Below, piece after piece: positions 8,339 through 17,155 of a stretch of DNA of 64,000 bases. This DNA comes from Hymenobacter latericoloratus (GTDB taxonomy: Bacteria > Bacteroidota > Bacteroidia > Cytophagales > Hymenobacteraceae), in NCBI RefSeq assembly GCF_014199535.1, contig NZ_JACHNV010000002.1:434001-498000 (forward strand). The letters are read 5' to 3'. Position 1 is the first letter of the stretch, and the number at the start of each line of letters is the position of its first letter. The notes beneath the pieces were generated by a model. The model was not told the DNA's origin, did not search any database, and saw nothing but the letters and a program-made list of their open reading frames with translations. A program made the translations under genes and the position numbers.

Positions 8339-9031
8339 CTACTGAAAATCCATCACCGCCCTATCCAGCTCGCGCCAGTTGGGGAGGTGGTTGGCTAGCT
8401 CGGCCCAGAAGGACTTGGAGTGGTCCTTGACTTTGGTGTGGCAGAGCTCGTGGACGATGACGTAATCAATAAGCGTGAAGGGGAGGCGGATGACGTCGGG
8501 GTTGAGCAGGATGGTGTTAGTGCTGGTACAGCTGCCCCAGCGTTTGGCCATACGGCGGAATTTGAGCTCTTGGTAGGAGAGGCCGGTTTGGGCAGCCCAC
8601 TTGCGCACCCGGGGAGGAATCTTTTCCTGGGCTTTGCGGCGGTAGAATTCCTGGATGGCAGCCTGAATGGCTGGCTGCACCTCGCCGCTGTTGGGGCAGA
8701 GGGTAACGAGAAAGCGAGAGTGGTTGAACTCAACCTGGGGGGTGGGGAGGCCGGAGAGGAAACGAACCTCCGTGTAGTAGCTGCGGCCCAGATAGGAAAT
8801 ACGGGAGCCGGTGACAATATCGTCAGAGGGAAGGGCGCGGACTTGCTGAAGTTTTTCCAGGACCCAGCGTGCTTTGCGCAGTACCAGAGTATCGGCCTGG
8901 GCGGCGGGTAGGGGGCGGCCTTTGAGGACCACCCCCTCGGCCTGGTCGACGCTGAGGTAATGGGCCTTGAGGTGAGCGGCCTCTTGGATACGGTAGTGGA
9001 TGGTGTGGGGACCGTACTGGACGCTGGGCAT
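8339..9031 (-). CDS. YgjP-like (DUF45) zinc metallopeptidase-fold protein
   Basis: 230-residue protein of the YgjP/SprT-like group. The diagnostic RWGSC motif (KRWGSCTSTNTILLNP) and the zinc-binding HELCH motif with a downstream H (VIVHELCHTKVKDHSKSFW) are both present. Its start is 2 bases after the hsdR stop, so it is co-transcribed as the last gene of the type I restriction-modification operon. This family is a frequent but unexplained companion of type I systems; proteolytic control of HsdR is one idea, not shown here. Confidence 0.85.
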   Translation of the reverse strand: MPSVQYGPHTIHYRIQEAAHLKAHYLSVDQAEGVVLKGRPLPAAQADTLVLRKARWVLEKLQQVRALPSDDIVTGSRISYLGRSYYTEVRFLSGLPTPQVEFNHSRFLVTLCPNSGEVQPAIQAAIQEFYRRKAQEKIPPRVRKWAAQTGLSYQELKFRRMAKRWGSCTSTNTILLNPDVIRLPFTLIDYVIVHELCHTKVKDHSKSFWAELANHLPNWRELDRAVMDFQ

Positions 9032-9033
9032 GC

Positions 9034-12000
9034 TTAGTTTTTACGCAGGATTTCCACCAGCTCGCGGGCTTTCTGGCGGGCTTCAGTGGGCTCGAGCTGG
9101 TTTTTGAGCAGGCGGTGAATCTTGTTCTCCATATCCTTCTTCACTTCGCCTTTCTCACGCCAGCCAATAATTTCCAGCTCGCCAGCCACCAACTCAAAGA
9201 GCTGGACGGTGGCCTGGGCGGCTTCCTGGGCAAAAATAGTCTTCATAGAATTGAAAACGGCAATCTGGCCCTTGGAGAGGAAGCCTTCGGCGTGGCCTTC
9301 CTGGTTTTCGTTGCGTACTTCTTCGGCCAGCTCGGCAAAGGCCAGCAGCAGCTGGGTTTGGTCGAGGCGCTGGGCTTCGTACTCCTTGAGCAGTTCCTCG
9401 AGGCGCTGGGCCAGGGGTTTATAGAAGTCGGGGTTGCGTTCCATGCCCAGCTTGATGACGTGCTTGAGCTGGTTGCGCATCTTGAGCATCTTGGTAGCGG
9501 GCGAGGCGTTCAGGATTTCCTGCTTGAACTTCTCCCGGTCGATGATGCTGACAGGCTCGGCCAGCAGGTTCTGCACGCCCTGGGCGGTGAGGTGCTCATT
9601 GATGAGCTGCTGGAGCATGCGGCTTTCGTCGGGGCTGATTTTTAGCTCGTCGTCGTCGGGGTAGGTGTTGCGGGCCCGGACTTTGATTTCGTTGAAGAGC
9701 TTGAAATCGGGCTGGTACTTGAGGGCGGCCTGGTTGGGCAGCACGATGTTGATGGACTTGTTGAAGGCTTTGAGCATGGTCTTGAACTCGTCGCGCTGGA
9801 AGTGGGGCTCGATATAGCGGATGCACTCCTCGATAAAGGCCTCGCGCTGGTAATGGCGGTCGGCTTTCAAGGGCTTGCAGAAAGCCAGGAGCTTGGCGTG
9901 GTTGAGCTCAAGCTGGGGAATTTCCTCGCTGAGGTTGCGCAGCAGGTCGTCGGGGCGCACGTCGCCGCTGAAGATTTCCAGGGCCTGGATGAGGTGGCGG
10001 GTGATGCCGTTGTAGTCTACGATGTAGCCGGCGGCCTTGCTTTTGTAGGTACGGTTGACGCGGGCAATGGCCTGGAGCAGGTTGTGCTCCTTAAGGGGCT
10101 TGTCGAGGTAGAGACAACCGGCAATGGGGGCGTCGTAGCCGGTGAGCAACATATCGGACACGATGAGGATGGCCGTGTTGTCGTACTTCTTGCGGGTGCC
10201 CGACTGGTCGAGCTCCGACTCATCGCCGAAGGGGAGTTTGAAATCTTCGGTGACGGTTTTGATGTCGTCGGACGGGGTGGCCAGTAGGGGCTTGGGAGCG
10301 TGAGGGTTGGCCTTGTTCCAGTTGATATGTTCTTGCTGCTCGGCGGCCAGTGCGTCGGACTTGGGGGAACCCAGGCTGACCACCACTCTGGTGGTGAAGT
10401 CGTGGAAGCCGGCCTGGCGGAGCTGCTCGATGATTTGCTGGTACTCGATGGCGGCGCGGCGGCCGGAGCACACCAGCAGGGCCTTGTGGCCGTCGGGGTA
10501 AATTTTGGTGCGGTAGTGGGTGAGCAGGTGCTTGGCTATTTCGGTAAGCCGCTCGGTGGACAGCTGGTATTTGAGCAGGGCGGTGTCCTTGAGCTTGCTC
10601 TTTTTCTCCTCCGACTCGTGGCCGAACTTCTCCTCGAACTCGGCATCGAGCTCGGCCTTCTTCACGTCGAGGCGGGCAATGCCGGCATCGTAGAGCAGGG
10701 GCACGGTGGCGCCGTCGGCCACGGACTCGACGATGGTATAGATATCCAGGTACTGGTCGCCGTAGAACTCGGCCAGGGTAGATTTGTCTTCCTTGGAAAT
10801 GGGCGTGCCGGTGAAGGCTACGAACTTGGCGTGGGGCAGCACGGTGCGCATGAACGCCGCCAGGAAACCGTAGTGGCTGCGGTGGGCTTCATCGACGAGT
10901 ACGTAGAGGTTATTTTTGTGGCTGAGGGCCTGCAAGGGCACGGCGGTACGGCTGGCTTCCTCCCACTTGCCCTCGCGCAGGGCGCGGGTGATGGTGACGA
11001 GCAGGTTTTGCTCGATGCGCTTTTCGATTTGTTCGTGCTCGGAGCCAGTGGTGGCTTCCTCGTCGGGGGCAGCGGCCGCGTCGGCGGGAGCGTCTTCGTC
11101 GGGCTGCTGGAACTTCTGGAGGGTGGTGGTGATGAGGCCGCCGTAGTCGTTGAGCAGAAGGCGGCGCAGGTGGCGCACCGAGGACGCCTGTTGCACGTTC
11201 TTGAAGCCCACGTTCTGGAACGTGGTAGTGATTTGCTGGTCGAGGTCGGTGCGGTCGGTGAGGACGAGGATGGTGGGGTTGTCGAAGCCGTACTCGGGGG
11301 CGCGGAGCTTGCGGGCCAGGTAGGCCATGGTGAGCGACTTGCCGCTGCCCTGGGTGTGCCACACCACGCCGCCCTGCTGGTGCTGCTGGAGCTTGGCCAC
11401 GGTTTTGTTGACGGCGCGCACCTGCTGGTAGCGGGGCAGCTTCTTGATGACACGGCCCTCGTCGAGCTCGAACAGCACGAAGTGGCGCACGATGTCGAGC
11501 AGGCGCGCGGGCTGGAGCAGGTGGTAGAGCAGGGTGTCCTGAGCTGTGGGCGTGGCCCCGTCCAACAGCGCTACCAGGGCGGGCTCGGGGCCGACGCGGT
11601 AGTGGGAGAAGAACGGCTGGGGGGAGGCAATGGCGCCGTACCGGCCGCCCACGCCCCAGATGCCGGCGCAAATCTGGTTGTAGTGGAAGAGACGGGGGGA
11701 GTTTTTCTGGTAGAAGGCCAGGTCGCTGAAGGCGCTGTCCCAGGCGTTGGGGGCGCCGCTGGCTTTGCACTCGAGCACAGCCAGGGGCAGGCCGTTGACG
11801 AAGACCACCAGGTCGGGGATGGAGTTGCCGGTGAGGCCGTGGAACTTGAGCTGGCTCACCACCAGCCAGTTGTTGTGGGCGGGGGTGTGATAATCGAGGT
11901 AGCGCACGGGCAGGAATACTTCCTCGCCGGTGGGCAGCACTTGCTTGAGGGTGGCGGTGTCGCCGCGCAGCAGCTCCCAGATGCGCTGGTTGATTTCCAG

Positions 12001-12234
12001 GAGGGAGGTGCCCACCTGGCCGGTGAGCTGGTCGAAGGCGCGCTGCTGGTTGGCCGCGTCGAGCTGAGGGTTAAGGCGGGCAATGGCGGCGCGCAGGCGC
12101 GGGGCTAGCACCACATCGGTAATGGCGGGGCGCTCGGCGGCCAGGGCACTGCCGGTGAGGTGGGTATAGCCCAGTTTTTCGAGCAGGGCAATGGCGGGCT
12201 GCTCGGAGGTCAGGAATTCGGGGTTAGCAGACAT
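9034..12234 (-). CDS. hsdR: Type I restriction enzyme, HsdR subunit
   Basis: Motor and nuclease subunit of a type I restriction-modification complex (HsdR2M2S), which translocates DNA with ATP and cuts unmethylated DNA far from the recognition site. An N-terminal PD-(D/E)xK nuclease is seen near residues 140-155 (PDLVVFVNGLPLAVLECKA). Walker A QGSGKS is near 296, DEAH (LVDEAHRSHYG) near 447, and FTGTP near 475; a C-terminal helical region follows. At 1066 residues it has the family's usual length. It starts 30 bases downstream of the DUF262 gene stop and is followed immediately by the YgjP-like gene. No frameshift was seen, so it is probably functional. Confidence 0.95.
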   Translation of the reverse strand: MSANPEFLTSEQPAIALLEKLGYTHLTGSALAAERPAITDVVLAPRLRAAIARLNPQLDAANQQRAFDQLTGQVGTSLLEINQRIWELLRGDTATLKQVLPTGEEVFLPVRYLDYHTPAHNNWLVVSQLKFHGLTGNSIPDLVVFVNGLPLAVLECKASGAPNAWDSAFSDLAFYQKNSPRLFHYNQICAGIWGVGGRYGAIASPQPFFSHYRVGPEPALVALLDGATPTAQDTLLYHLLQPARLLDIVRHFVLFELDEGRVIKKLPRYQQVRAVNKTVAKLQQHQQGGVVWHTQGSGKSLTMAYLARKLRAPEYGFDNPTILVLTDRTDLDQQITTTFQNVGFKNVQQASSVRHLRRLLLNDYGGLITTTLQKFQQPDEDAPADAAAAPDEEATTGSEHEQIEKRIEQNLLVTITRALREGKWEEASRTAVPLQALSHKNNLYVLVDEAHRSHYGFLAAFMRTVLPHAKFVAFTGTPISKEDKSTLAEFYGDQYLDIYTIVESVADGATVPLLYDAGIARLDVKKAELDAEFEEKFGHESEEKKSKLKDTALLKYQLSTERLTEIAKHLLTHYRTKIYPDGHKALLVCSGRRAAIEYQQIIEQLRQAGFHDFTTRVVVSLGSPKSDALAAEQQEHINWNKANPHAPKPLLATPSDDIKTVTEDFKLPFGDESELDQSGTRKKYDNTAILIVSDMLLTGYDAPIAGCLYLDKPLKEHNLLQAIARVNRTYKSKAAGYIVDYNGITRHLIQALEIFSGDVRPDDLLRNLSEEIPQLELNHAKLLAFCKPLKADRHYQREAFIEECIRYIEPHFQRDEFKTMLKAFNKSINIVLPNQAALKYQPDFKLFNEIKVRARNTYPDDDELKISPDESRMLQQLINEHLTAQGVQNLLAEPVSIIDREKFKQEILNASPATKMLKMRNQLKHVIKLGMERNPDFYKPLAQRLEELLKEYEAQRLDQTQLLLAFAELAEEVRNENQEGHAEGFLSKGQIAVFNSMKTIFAQEAAQATVQLFELVAGELEIIGWREKGEVKKDMENKIHRLLKNQLEPTEARQKARELVEILRKN

Positions 12235-12264
12235 ACACGAGGGATACAGTGTAGTGGGAGGGAA

Positions 12265-14136
12265 TTAGACAGCCAAAGCGGCCGGGGTGGGCCACAGCTC
12301 GTCCAGGGTGGCGGGGGGCACGCTGCCGGCAAACAGGAAGCGCACCAGGCGCTCGACTTCGCGGGCGGTACGGGCCTGGGCCTTGGCGGGCGTCCAGGTG
12401 CGCGGGGTGGCGTCGGTGGGTTCGGCGGTTTCCTGGAGCAGGCGCGCTACGCTGTTGACTTCGCTATCGACGTAGCCGTTGGTACACTTGAAGTGGAAGT
12501 CGTAGTTGCGCACGGCGCCGGAGCGGTTCAGGCTGCGCTCCAGCAGCACCAGGTTGCCCAGCTTGTGCTGGTCGGCGTCCCAGTCCTCGTCGGCGGCATC
12601 GGGCTGGTCGGGGTTGCAGGGGTGGATGTGCTCCACGTCGTATTCCTGCTCGAAGTACTTGGCCCGGAGGCCCGGCTCGTCCCAGTCGGGGTGTTCGAGT
12701 AGGGCACTTACGCGCATCAGGAGCTGGCAGCGGGAGGCGTTGTCGAAGATGGTTTCGCGCACGAGCTGGTCGCGCAGCCACTCGGGGCCTTCCGCGGCAA
12801 TTCGTTCCCGGAGCAGGGCGTTGACGCTGGCCGGGGTGGCATCCGGGGCCAGCAGGTGGCGGATAACGTCGAAGGTGAAGTTGCGGGCCGCGTATACCTT
12901 GCGGAAGTAGCGGAACGACTGGATGAGGTAGTACCGCACCAGCAGGGTTTTCCACTCCCGCAGTTGGGCGGGGTGGTAGTCGGGGCGGCGGCCAAACTGG
13001 TAGAGGTACACCACGTCGAGGAGCCAGAACTCGCCGTAGCGCGTCCACCACTGGAGGGTGTACCACAGGTGGTAGCTGCCCTGAAAATACGCCTGCCAGG
13101 CCAGGCGGGCATCCAGAATGTGGTTGAGCTGCTGGAGGGGATTGTGGTTGAGGGCGTCTTTGAGCTTGCCGAACTCGGGGCGCTTCTCGTTCAGGAGCAA
13201 GTAGGCAAACAGCTGCTCGAAGAAGGTGTCGGTGGCCAGGCCATGCAGGGCGCGGTTGGCTTCGGCTTCCTCGATGAGGATGTATTTGTAGACTTCCAGC
13301 ACCTCGCCGATGGAAGTGATGGGGCTGCCGTCTTCGTCTTTGTTGGCATTGATGCGGCCGTACAGCTCGTCTATCTGCCGGAAGATGCGGTCGGATGCTT
13401 CGGCGTCGGTGACGTTGGGCCGGCGGGCCAGGTAGTCGTAGAGCTGGATTTTGAACACGTCGCCGCCGTTGAGGTCGAGGCCGGCGGTGTTGATGGTGTT
13501 GAAGATGTCGAGGGTTTTGGCCAGGCCGGCGCGGGTTTCGATGACGACCACGTGCAGGCCGTGCAGCACGTACTCCAGAAACGCCGGGCCGACGCGGAAG
13601 GGCGGGCGGCCTTCTTCCTCGGCTTCCTCGGCGGCCAGCAGGGCGGCGCGGATGTGGGCCGCGTTGGCCACGTAGGGGTTGGGGTGCTGGGCGGCCTCGG
13701 CGGGCAGCTCGGAAAGAGCCAGGGCCTCGGCAAACCAGCGCTGCTGCTCGCCGTTGTTGACGGTGGTACGCAGCCACTGCCCGCCGCGCAGGGCGGCCGG
13801 CACCGCCACGATCGGGAAGCACAGCTCCAGTACCTGGAAGAACAAGGCCAAGGTGGTGAGGCGCTGCTGCCCATCGATGATATCGAAGTGCTTGGCCGGC
13901 GCGGGCTGGTCGGGGTGGGGCATCAGCTGGGCGGTGCCCAGAAACGACGGTTCCCCGCCGTTCTGGTATGCCGCCACCATGGTTTTGAACAGCCGGGTGA
14001 CTTCCGCGTGGCCCCAGGAGTAGGGCCGCTGGTAGATAGGAATCACGAAGCGCGTGCCGTCCAACAGCCCCGGCTTTTGGCCGGAGGAAAGCAGCGTACA
14101 CGACCGGGCCTCAATAGCGAAATCGGGGTAACTCAT
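12265..14136 (-). CDS. DUF262/DUF1524 protein (GmrSD-like) inside the type I operon
   Basis: 623-residue protein joining an N-terminal DUF262 (ParB-like fold; IPIYQRPYSW and DIIDGQQRLTTLALF) with a C-terminal DUF1524 HNH-like nuclease (YDVEHIHPCNP ... HKLGNLVLLERSLNRS, with the His and Asn expected in the active site). This is the architecture of the modification-dependent GmrSD enzymes and related defence nucleases. ATG at 14136 is chosen; a TTG at 14172 would overlap the hsdS stop. It sits between hsdS and hsdR on the same strand, so it should be co-expressed with them. Whether it works alone on modified DNA or with the type I complex is unknown. Confidence 0.87.
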   Translation of the reverse strand: MSYPDFAIEARSCTLLSSGQKPGLLDGTRFVIPIYQRPYSWGHAEVTRLFKTMVAAYQNGGEPSFLGTAQLMPHPDQPAPAKHFDIIDGQQRLTTLALFFQVLELCFPIVAVPAALRGGQWLRTTVNNGEQQRWFAEALALSELPAEAAQHPNPYVANAAHIRAALLAAEEAEEEGRPPFRVGPAFLEYVLHGLHVVVIETRAGLAKTLDIFNTINTAGLDLNGGDVFKIQLYDYLARRPNVTDAEASDRIFRQIDELYGRINANKDEDGSPITSIGEVLEVYKYILIEEAEANRALHGLATDTFFEQLFAYLLLNEKRPEFGKLKDALNHNPLQQLNHILDARLAWQAYFQGSYHLWYTLQWWTRYGEFWLLDVVYLYQFGRRPDYHPAQLREWKTLLVRYYLIQSFRYFRKVYAARNFTFDVIRHLLAPDATPASVNALLRERIAAEGPEWLRDQLVRETIFDNASRCQLLMRVSALLEHPDWDEPGLRAKYFEQEYDVEHIHPCNPDQPDAADEDWDADQHKLGNLVLLERSLNRSGAVRNYDFHFKCTNGYVDSEVNSVARLLQETAEPTDATPRTWTPAKAQARTAREVERLVRFLFAGSVPPATLDELWPTPAALAV

Positions 14137-14168
14137 AACAGGCGGATAGGCCCTGATAGGATTGAAAA

Positions 14169-15407
14169 TCAAGCCATAGCCGGCTCCGCCACCTTCACCC
14201 GGCGTTGGCCGGTGAGGAGCTGCTGCATCAGCCCGCGCTTGAGTTCTTGATATTGGGTTTTCTTGTCGGTGAGGACTTGCAGCTTGTCGTCGACTGTGGT
14301 CAGGATTTCAGCTATTCGACGTTGTTCTTTTTTGTTTGGTAGGGGAATGACAAAGTCTCTAATTTTAGCTAGCGCCAGCTTAGGTTGAGCATTGTTTGTT
14401 CTTTCACGTTCAATAGCATCTTGAATTAATGGAGATTTCATTACATATAGTAAGAATTTCTTTTCGCATGTAATTTTTGTTAACTTATCCGCATTCTCAG
14501 TTAAGTTAGCCCCATTTAAAATAGGTGGAATCTCGCCTACTAAACCTAGTGTTCCCGCTACCGAAATAAAAAGGTCATCCTTGCTAATAGTATATCGTGC
14601 AATGGTATGTTGAATTTCTACTGGCACGTAAAGAATACTGCTAGTATCTATTCCGCCCATATACATATCTGACACTCTTATGTAAGGGTAAGGAGTGGTT
14701 TCTTGTGTGAGAGTGTAGCCTTTGGGAAGCCTTTTGCCTCCCTTGACATCTGCTACTTCTCCAATTGTTACTGTATCCCAACTCTCCGGTATCTGCCCCA
14801 GGGACGAATCCTTGAACGTGGTGTGGCCGATGCCGCGGGTGAGCAGGCGCTGCATCAGGCCCTTTTTCAGCTCCTGGGTTTGCACCAGCTGTTCGTCAAT
14901 CACGGCTATCTTCTCATCCACCGTGGACAGGATTTCGGCTATCTTCTGCTGCTCGGCAAGCGGGGGGAGAGCAACAACGAGCATAGAAGGTAGTGAACTT
15001 GGAACATGCGGTATTCCAGAGCCTGTTCTATTCCGTTGTATCCAGTCGAAATCCTTTTGTAGGTGATAGAAAAGATATTTCGCATTTACACCATGTTTGG
15101 GAGTAATCTTGGAAACAGTGGAGCCGATAATTCCATTGTGCCCAATTGAGCAAAGGCCTGACCTTTCTCCGTCCCAGAGCATTAGAATATCTTCTTTATT
15201 ACAAGAGATACCCGCCTCTGAAATTGTGAAGGTGTCATACTTGCCACTAAACCCACTTGCTCCAATTACTGGCGTACTACCTTCAATTGGTCCCTTAATA
15301 GTGTCAACTTTTTTCCCTTTTTGGAAGGAAGCTAGGGTGCCTATTTTATCTACAGACCAATCTTCTGGTATTTCTCCAATTACTGTTTGCTTCATTCCAA
15401 TCTTCAT
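14169..15407 (-). CDS. hsdS: Type I restriction enzyme, HsdS specificity subunit
   Basis: DNA-recognition subunit, 412 residues, with the usual two target-recognition domains, each followed by a conserved helical spacer. The first spacer is LPPLAEQQKIAEILSTVDEK and the second LPNKKEQRRIAEILTTVDDK. The recognition domains (about 14310-14800 and 14990-15400) are clearly more A/T-rich than the spacers and than hsdM/hsdR, as expected for exchangeable TRDs. The start overlaps the hsdM stop by 4 bases (ATGA), showing translational coupling. The recognised bipartite sequence cannot be predicted from this. Confidence 0.94.
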   Translation of the reverse strand: MKIGMKQTVIGEIPEDWSVDKIGTLASFQKGKKVDTIKGPIEGSTPVIGASGFSGKYDTFTISEAGISCNKEDILMLWDGERSGLCSIGHNGIIGSTVSKITPKHGVNAKYLFYHLQKDFDWIQRNRTGSGIPHVPSSLPSMLVVALPPLAEQQKIAEILSTVDEKIAVIDEQLVQTQELKKGLMQRLLTRGIGHTTFKDSSLGQIPESWDTVTIGEVADVKGGKRLPKGYTLTQETTPYPYIRVSDMYMGGIDTSSILYVPVEIQHTIARYTISKDDLFISVAGTLGLVGEIPPILNGANLTENADKLTKITCEKKFLLYVMKSPLIQDAIERERTNNAQPKLALAKIRDFVIPLPNKKEQRRIAEILTTVDDKLQVLTDKKTQYQELKRGLMQQLLTGQRRVKVAEPAMA

Positions 15408-17023
15408 ATCCCGATTTCTTCCAGCAAGCGTTCCAGTTTCTCACCAATTTCGGCTTCCTTAGCTTCCAGTTCGCGCAAGGCAGCGTGCACAGTGGGCAAG
15501 TCAATAGCGGCGGCGGCTTCGCTGCGGTCGATGTAGCGGGAGATGTTTAGGTTGTAGTCGTTGGCTTTGATTTCGGCCAGCTCTACCGCTCGCATGAACT
15601 TGTCCTCGTCCTGGGCCGCTGCATAAGCTGCCAGAATGCGCTTCACGTGGCGGTCTTCCAGTTCATTCTGGTTTTTGCCTTCTTTGAACTCCTGGCTGGC
15701 ATCGAGGATGAGCACGCGCTTTTTCAGCACCTCGGGCTTGGTTTTGGCCAGCACCCAAATGGCGGCCGGAATGCCGGTGTTGTAGAACAGGGCCGAGGGC
15801 AGGCCCACGATGCCTTCCACCAAGTCGGCTTCGAGCAGCTTCTCCCGGATGGTGCCTTCGGCGCCGCCCCGGAACAGGGTGCCGTGGGGCAGCACCACGC
15901 CCATGCGGCCATCCTGCTTGAGCACGGCCAGCATGTGCTGCAAGAAGGCCAGGTCGGCGTAGCCGCGGGGCGGAATGCCGTAGTGCAGGCGCCCGAACTT
16001 ATCGACCACCACCTTGGCGTAGTTGGGGGCCACTTCCTTTTCCTGGCCCTTGCGGTCGAGCTTTTTCTCCTGATTGACTTCGGCAGGCGTCCACCAACGG
16101 TCCTGGGAGAAGGGCGGGTTGGCAATTACCCGGTCGAAGAGCATGAGCTCGTTGTGCTCGTTTTTGTGCTGGGGGTTCACCAGGGTGTCGCCCTTGCGCA
16201 GGTCGGCGCTGTCGAAGTTGTGGAGCAGCATATTGAGCTTTGCAATGGCCCAGGTGCCCAGGTTCTTCTCCTGCCCGTAGAGCGACACGTTGACGTTGTT
16301 GCCCACGCGGCCGCCGGGCTGCTGGGCAATGTGGCGGGCACTCTCGATGAGCATACCGCCCGAGCCGCAGGTGGGGTCGTACACCTTGTTTTTGGGCTCG
16401 GGCCGGAGCAGGCCCACGATGAGCTTTACCACGCCGCGGGGGGTGTAAAACTCGCCGCCCTTCTTGCCGGCGTCGTCGGCAAATTGCTTGATGAGGTATT
16501 CGTAGGCGTCGCCGAGCAGGTCGGGGGTGTAGAGGTCCTGGTTGCGCAGGGAGTACTGGTTGAAGTGACGCAGCAGGCGCTGAAGCGTGTCGTCGGAGAG
16601 CTTTTCCTTGTCGCCGAACTTGGTGGCCGTCATCACGCCCTCTAGCTGGGTGTTTTCGCGCTCAATGGCGGCAAAGGCTTTATCGAGCACCACGCCGATG
16701 TTCTCGGTGGCTTTCTTTACCTCGGCCCAGCGGGCTTCGGCGGGTACTCGGAAGTAGGTTTCCTCCTCGGCGTCGGCGCGGCTGAGGCCGTCGCGGGCCA
16801 TGATGGCGTCCACTTCCTCGTCGAACACGTCGTTGGCGCGCTTGAGGAAGAGCAGGCCGAAGATGTAGTTTTTGAAATCGGAGCTATCGATAGAGCCCCG
16901 CAGGATATTGGCCGAATCCCAGAGCCAGGATTCGAGGGTTGGCAGGTCGAGTTTGGACACGGGCTTGGTAGAAGATGGCGGAGCCGGCGCGGGGGCACCG
17001 GCAAAAAGCGGTAATTGAGCCAT
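15404..17023 (-). CDS. hsdM: Type I restriction enzyme, HsdM methyltransferase subunit
   Basis: N6-adenine methyltransferase of the type I system, 539 residues from the ATG at 17023 (MAQLPLFAG); a frame extension to 17065 lacks family similarity. The N-terminal helical HsdM_N region is followed by the SAM-binding motif DPTCGSGG near residue 220 and the catalytic NPPF motif (VIANPPFSQD) near 300. It is the first gene of the operon hsdM-hsdS-DUF262-hsdR-YgjP. The promoter is presumably in 17024-17155, which also holds a GC-rich palindrome. Confidence 0.95.
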   Translation of the reverse strand: MAQLPLFAGAPAPAPPSSTKPVSKLDLPTLESWLWDSANILRGSIDSSDFKNYIFGLLFLKRANDVFDEEVDAIMARDGLSRADAEEETYFRVPAEARWAEVKKATENIGVVLDKAFAAIERENTQLEGVMTATKFGDKEKLSDDTLQRLLRHFNQYSLRNQDLYTPDLLGDAYEYLIKQFADDAGKKGGEFYTPRGVVKLIVGLLRPEPKNKVYDPTCGSGGMLIESARHIAQQPGGRVGNNVNVSLYGQEKNLGTWAIAKLNMLLHNFDSADLRKGDTLVNPQHKNEHNELMLFDRVIANPPFSQDRWWTPAEVNQEKKLDRKGQEKEVAPNYAKVVVDKFGRLHYGIPPRGYADLAFLQHMLAVLKQDGRMGVVLPHGTLFRGGAEGTIREKLLEADLVEGIVGLPSALFYNTGIPAAIWVLAKTKPEVLKKRVLILDASQEFKEGKNQNELEDRHVKRILAAYAAAQDEDKFMRAVELAEIKANDYNLNISRYIDRSEAAAAIDLPTVHAALRELEAKEAEIGEKLERLLEEIGI

Positions 17024-17099
17024 GAAAGCGGTTTTGGCAAGGGGCCGGTAAGGGCACGTTACCAAAAGTAGGGGATGCGGGGGAGGTTTGGAAATGGGA

Positions 17100-17140
17100 C
17101 CTCACCCCCCGGCCCCCTCTCCTCGGGGAGGGGGGAGCCT
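17100..17140. repeat. REP-like GC-rich palindrome
   Basis: CCTCACCCCCCGGCCCCCTC followed by TCCTCGGGGAGGGGGGAGCC forms a GC-rich inverted repeat between the PLD gene stop and the hsdM start. The ctcacccccggccccctctcc theme is typical of dispersed intergenic palindromes in many GC-rich bacteria. No second copy was noticed in this window. It may also act as a terminator for the upstream three-gene set. Confidence 0.5.
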
Positions 17141-17155
17141 GGTGGTAGTTGCTGC

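Noticed and set aside
10300..12108. Long open frame (602 codons) opposite hsdR
   Set aside because: It is antisense to a well-supported gene and reads as Gly/Val/Leu-rich low-complexity sequence typical of GC-rich shadow frames. The same holds for antisense frames at 12856-14250 and 53823-55976.
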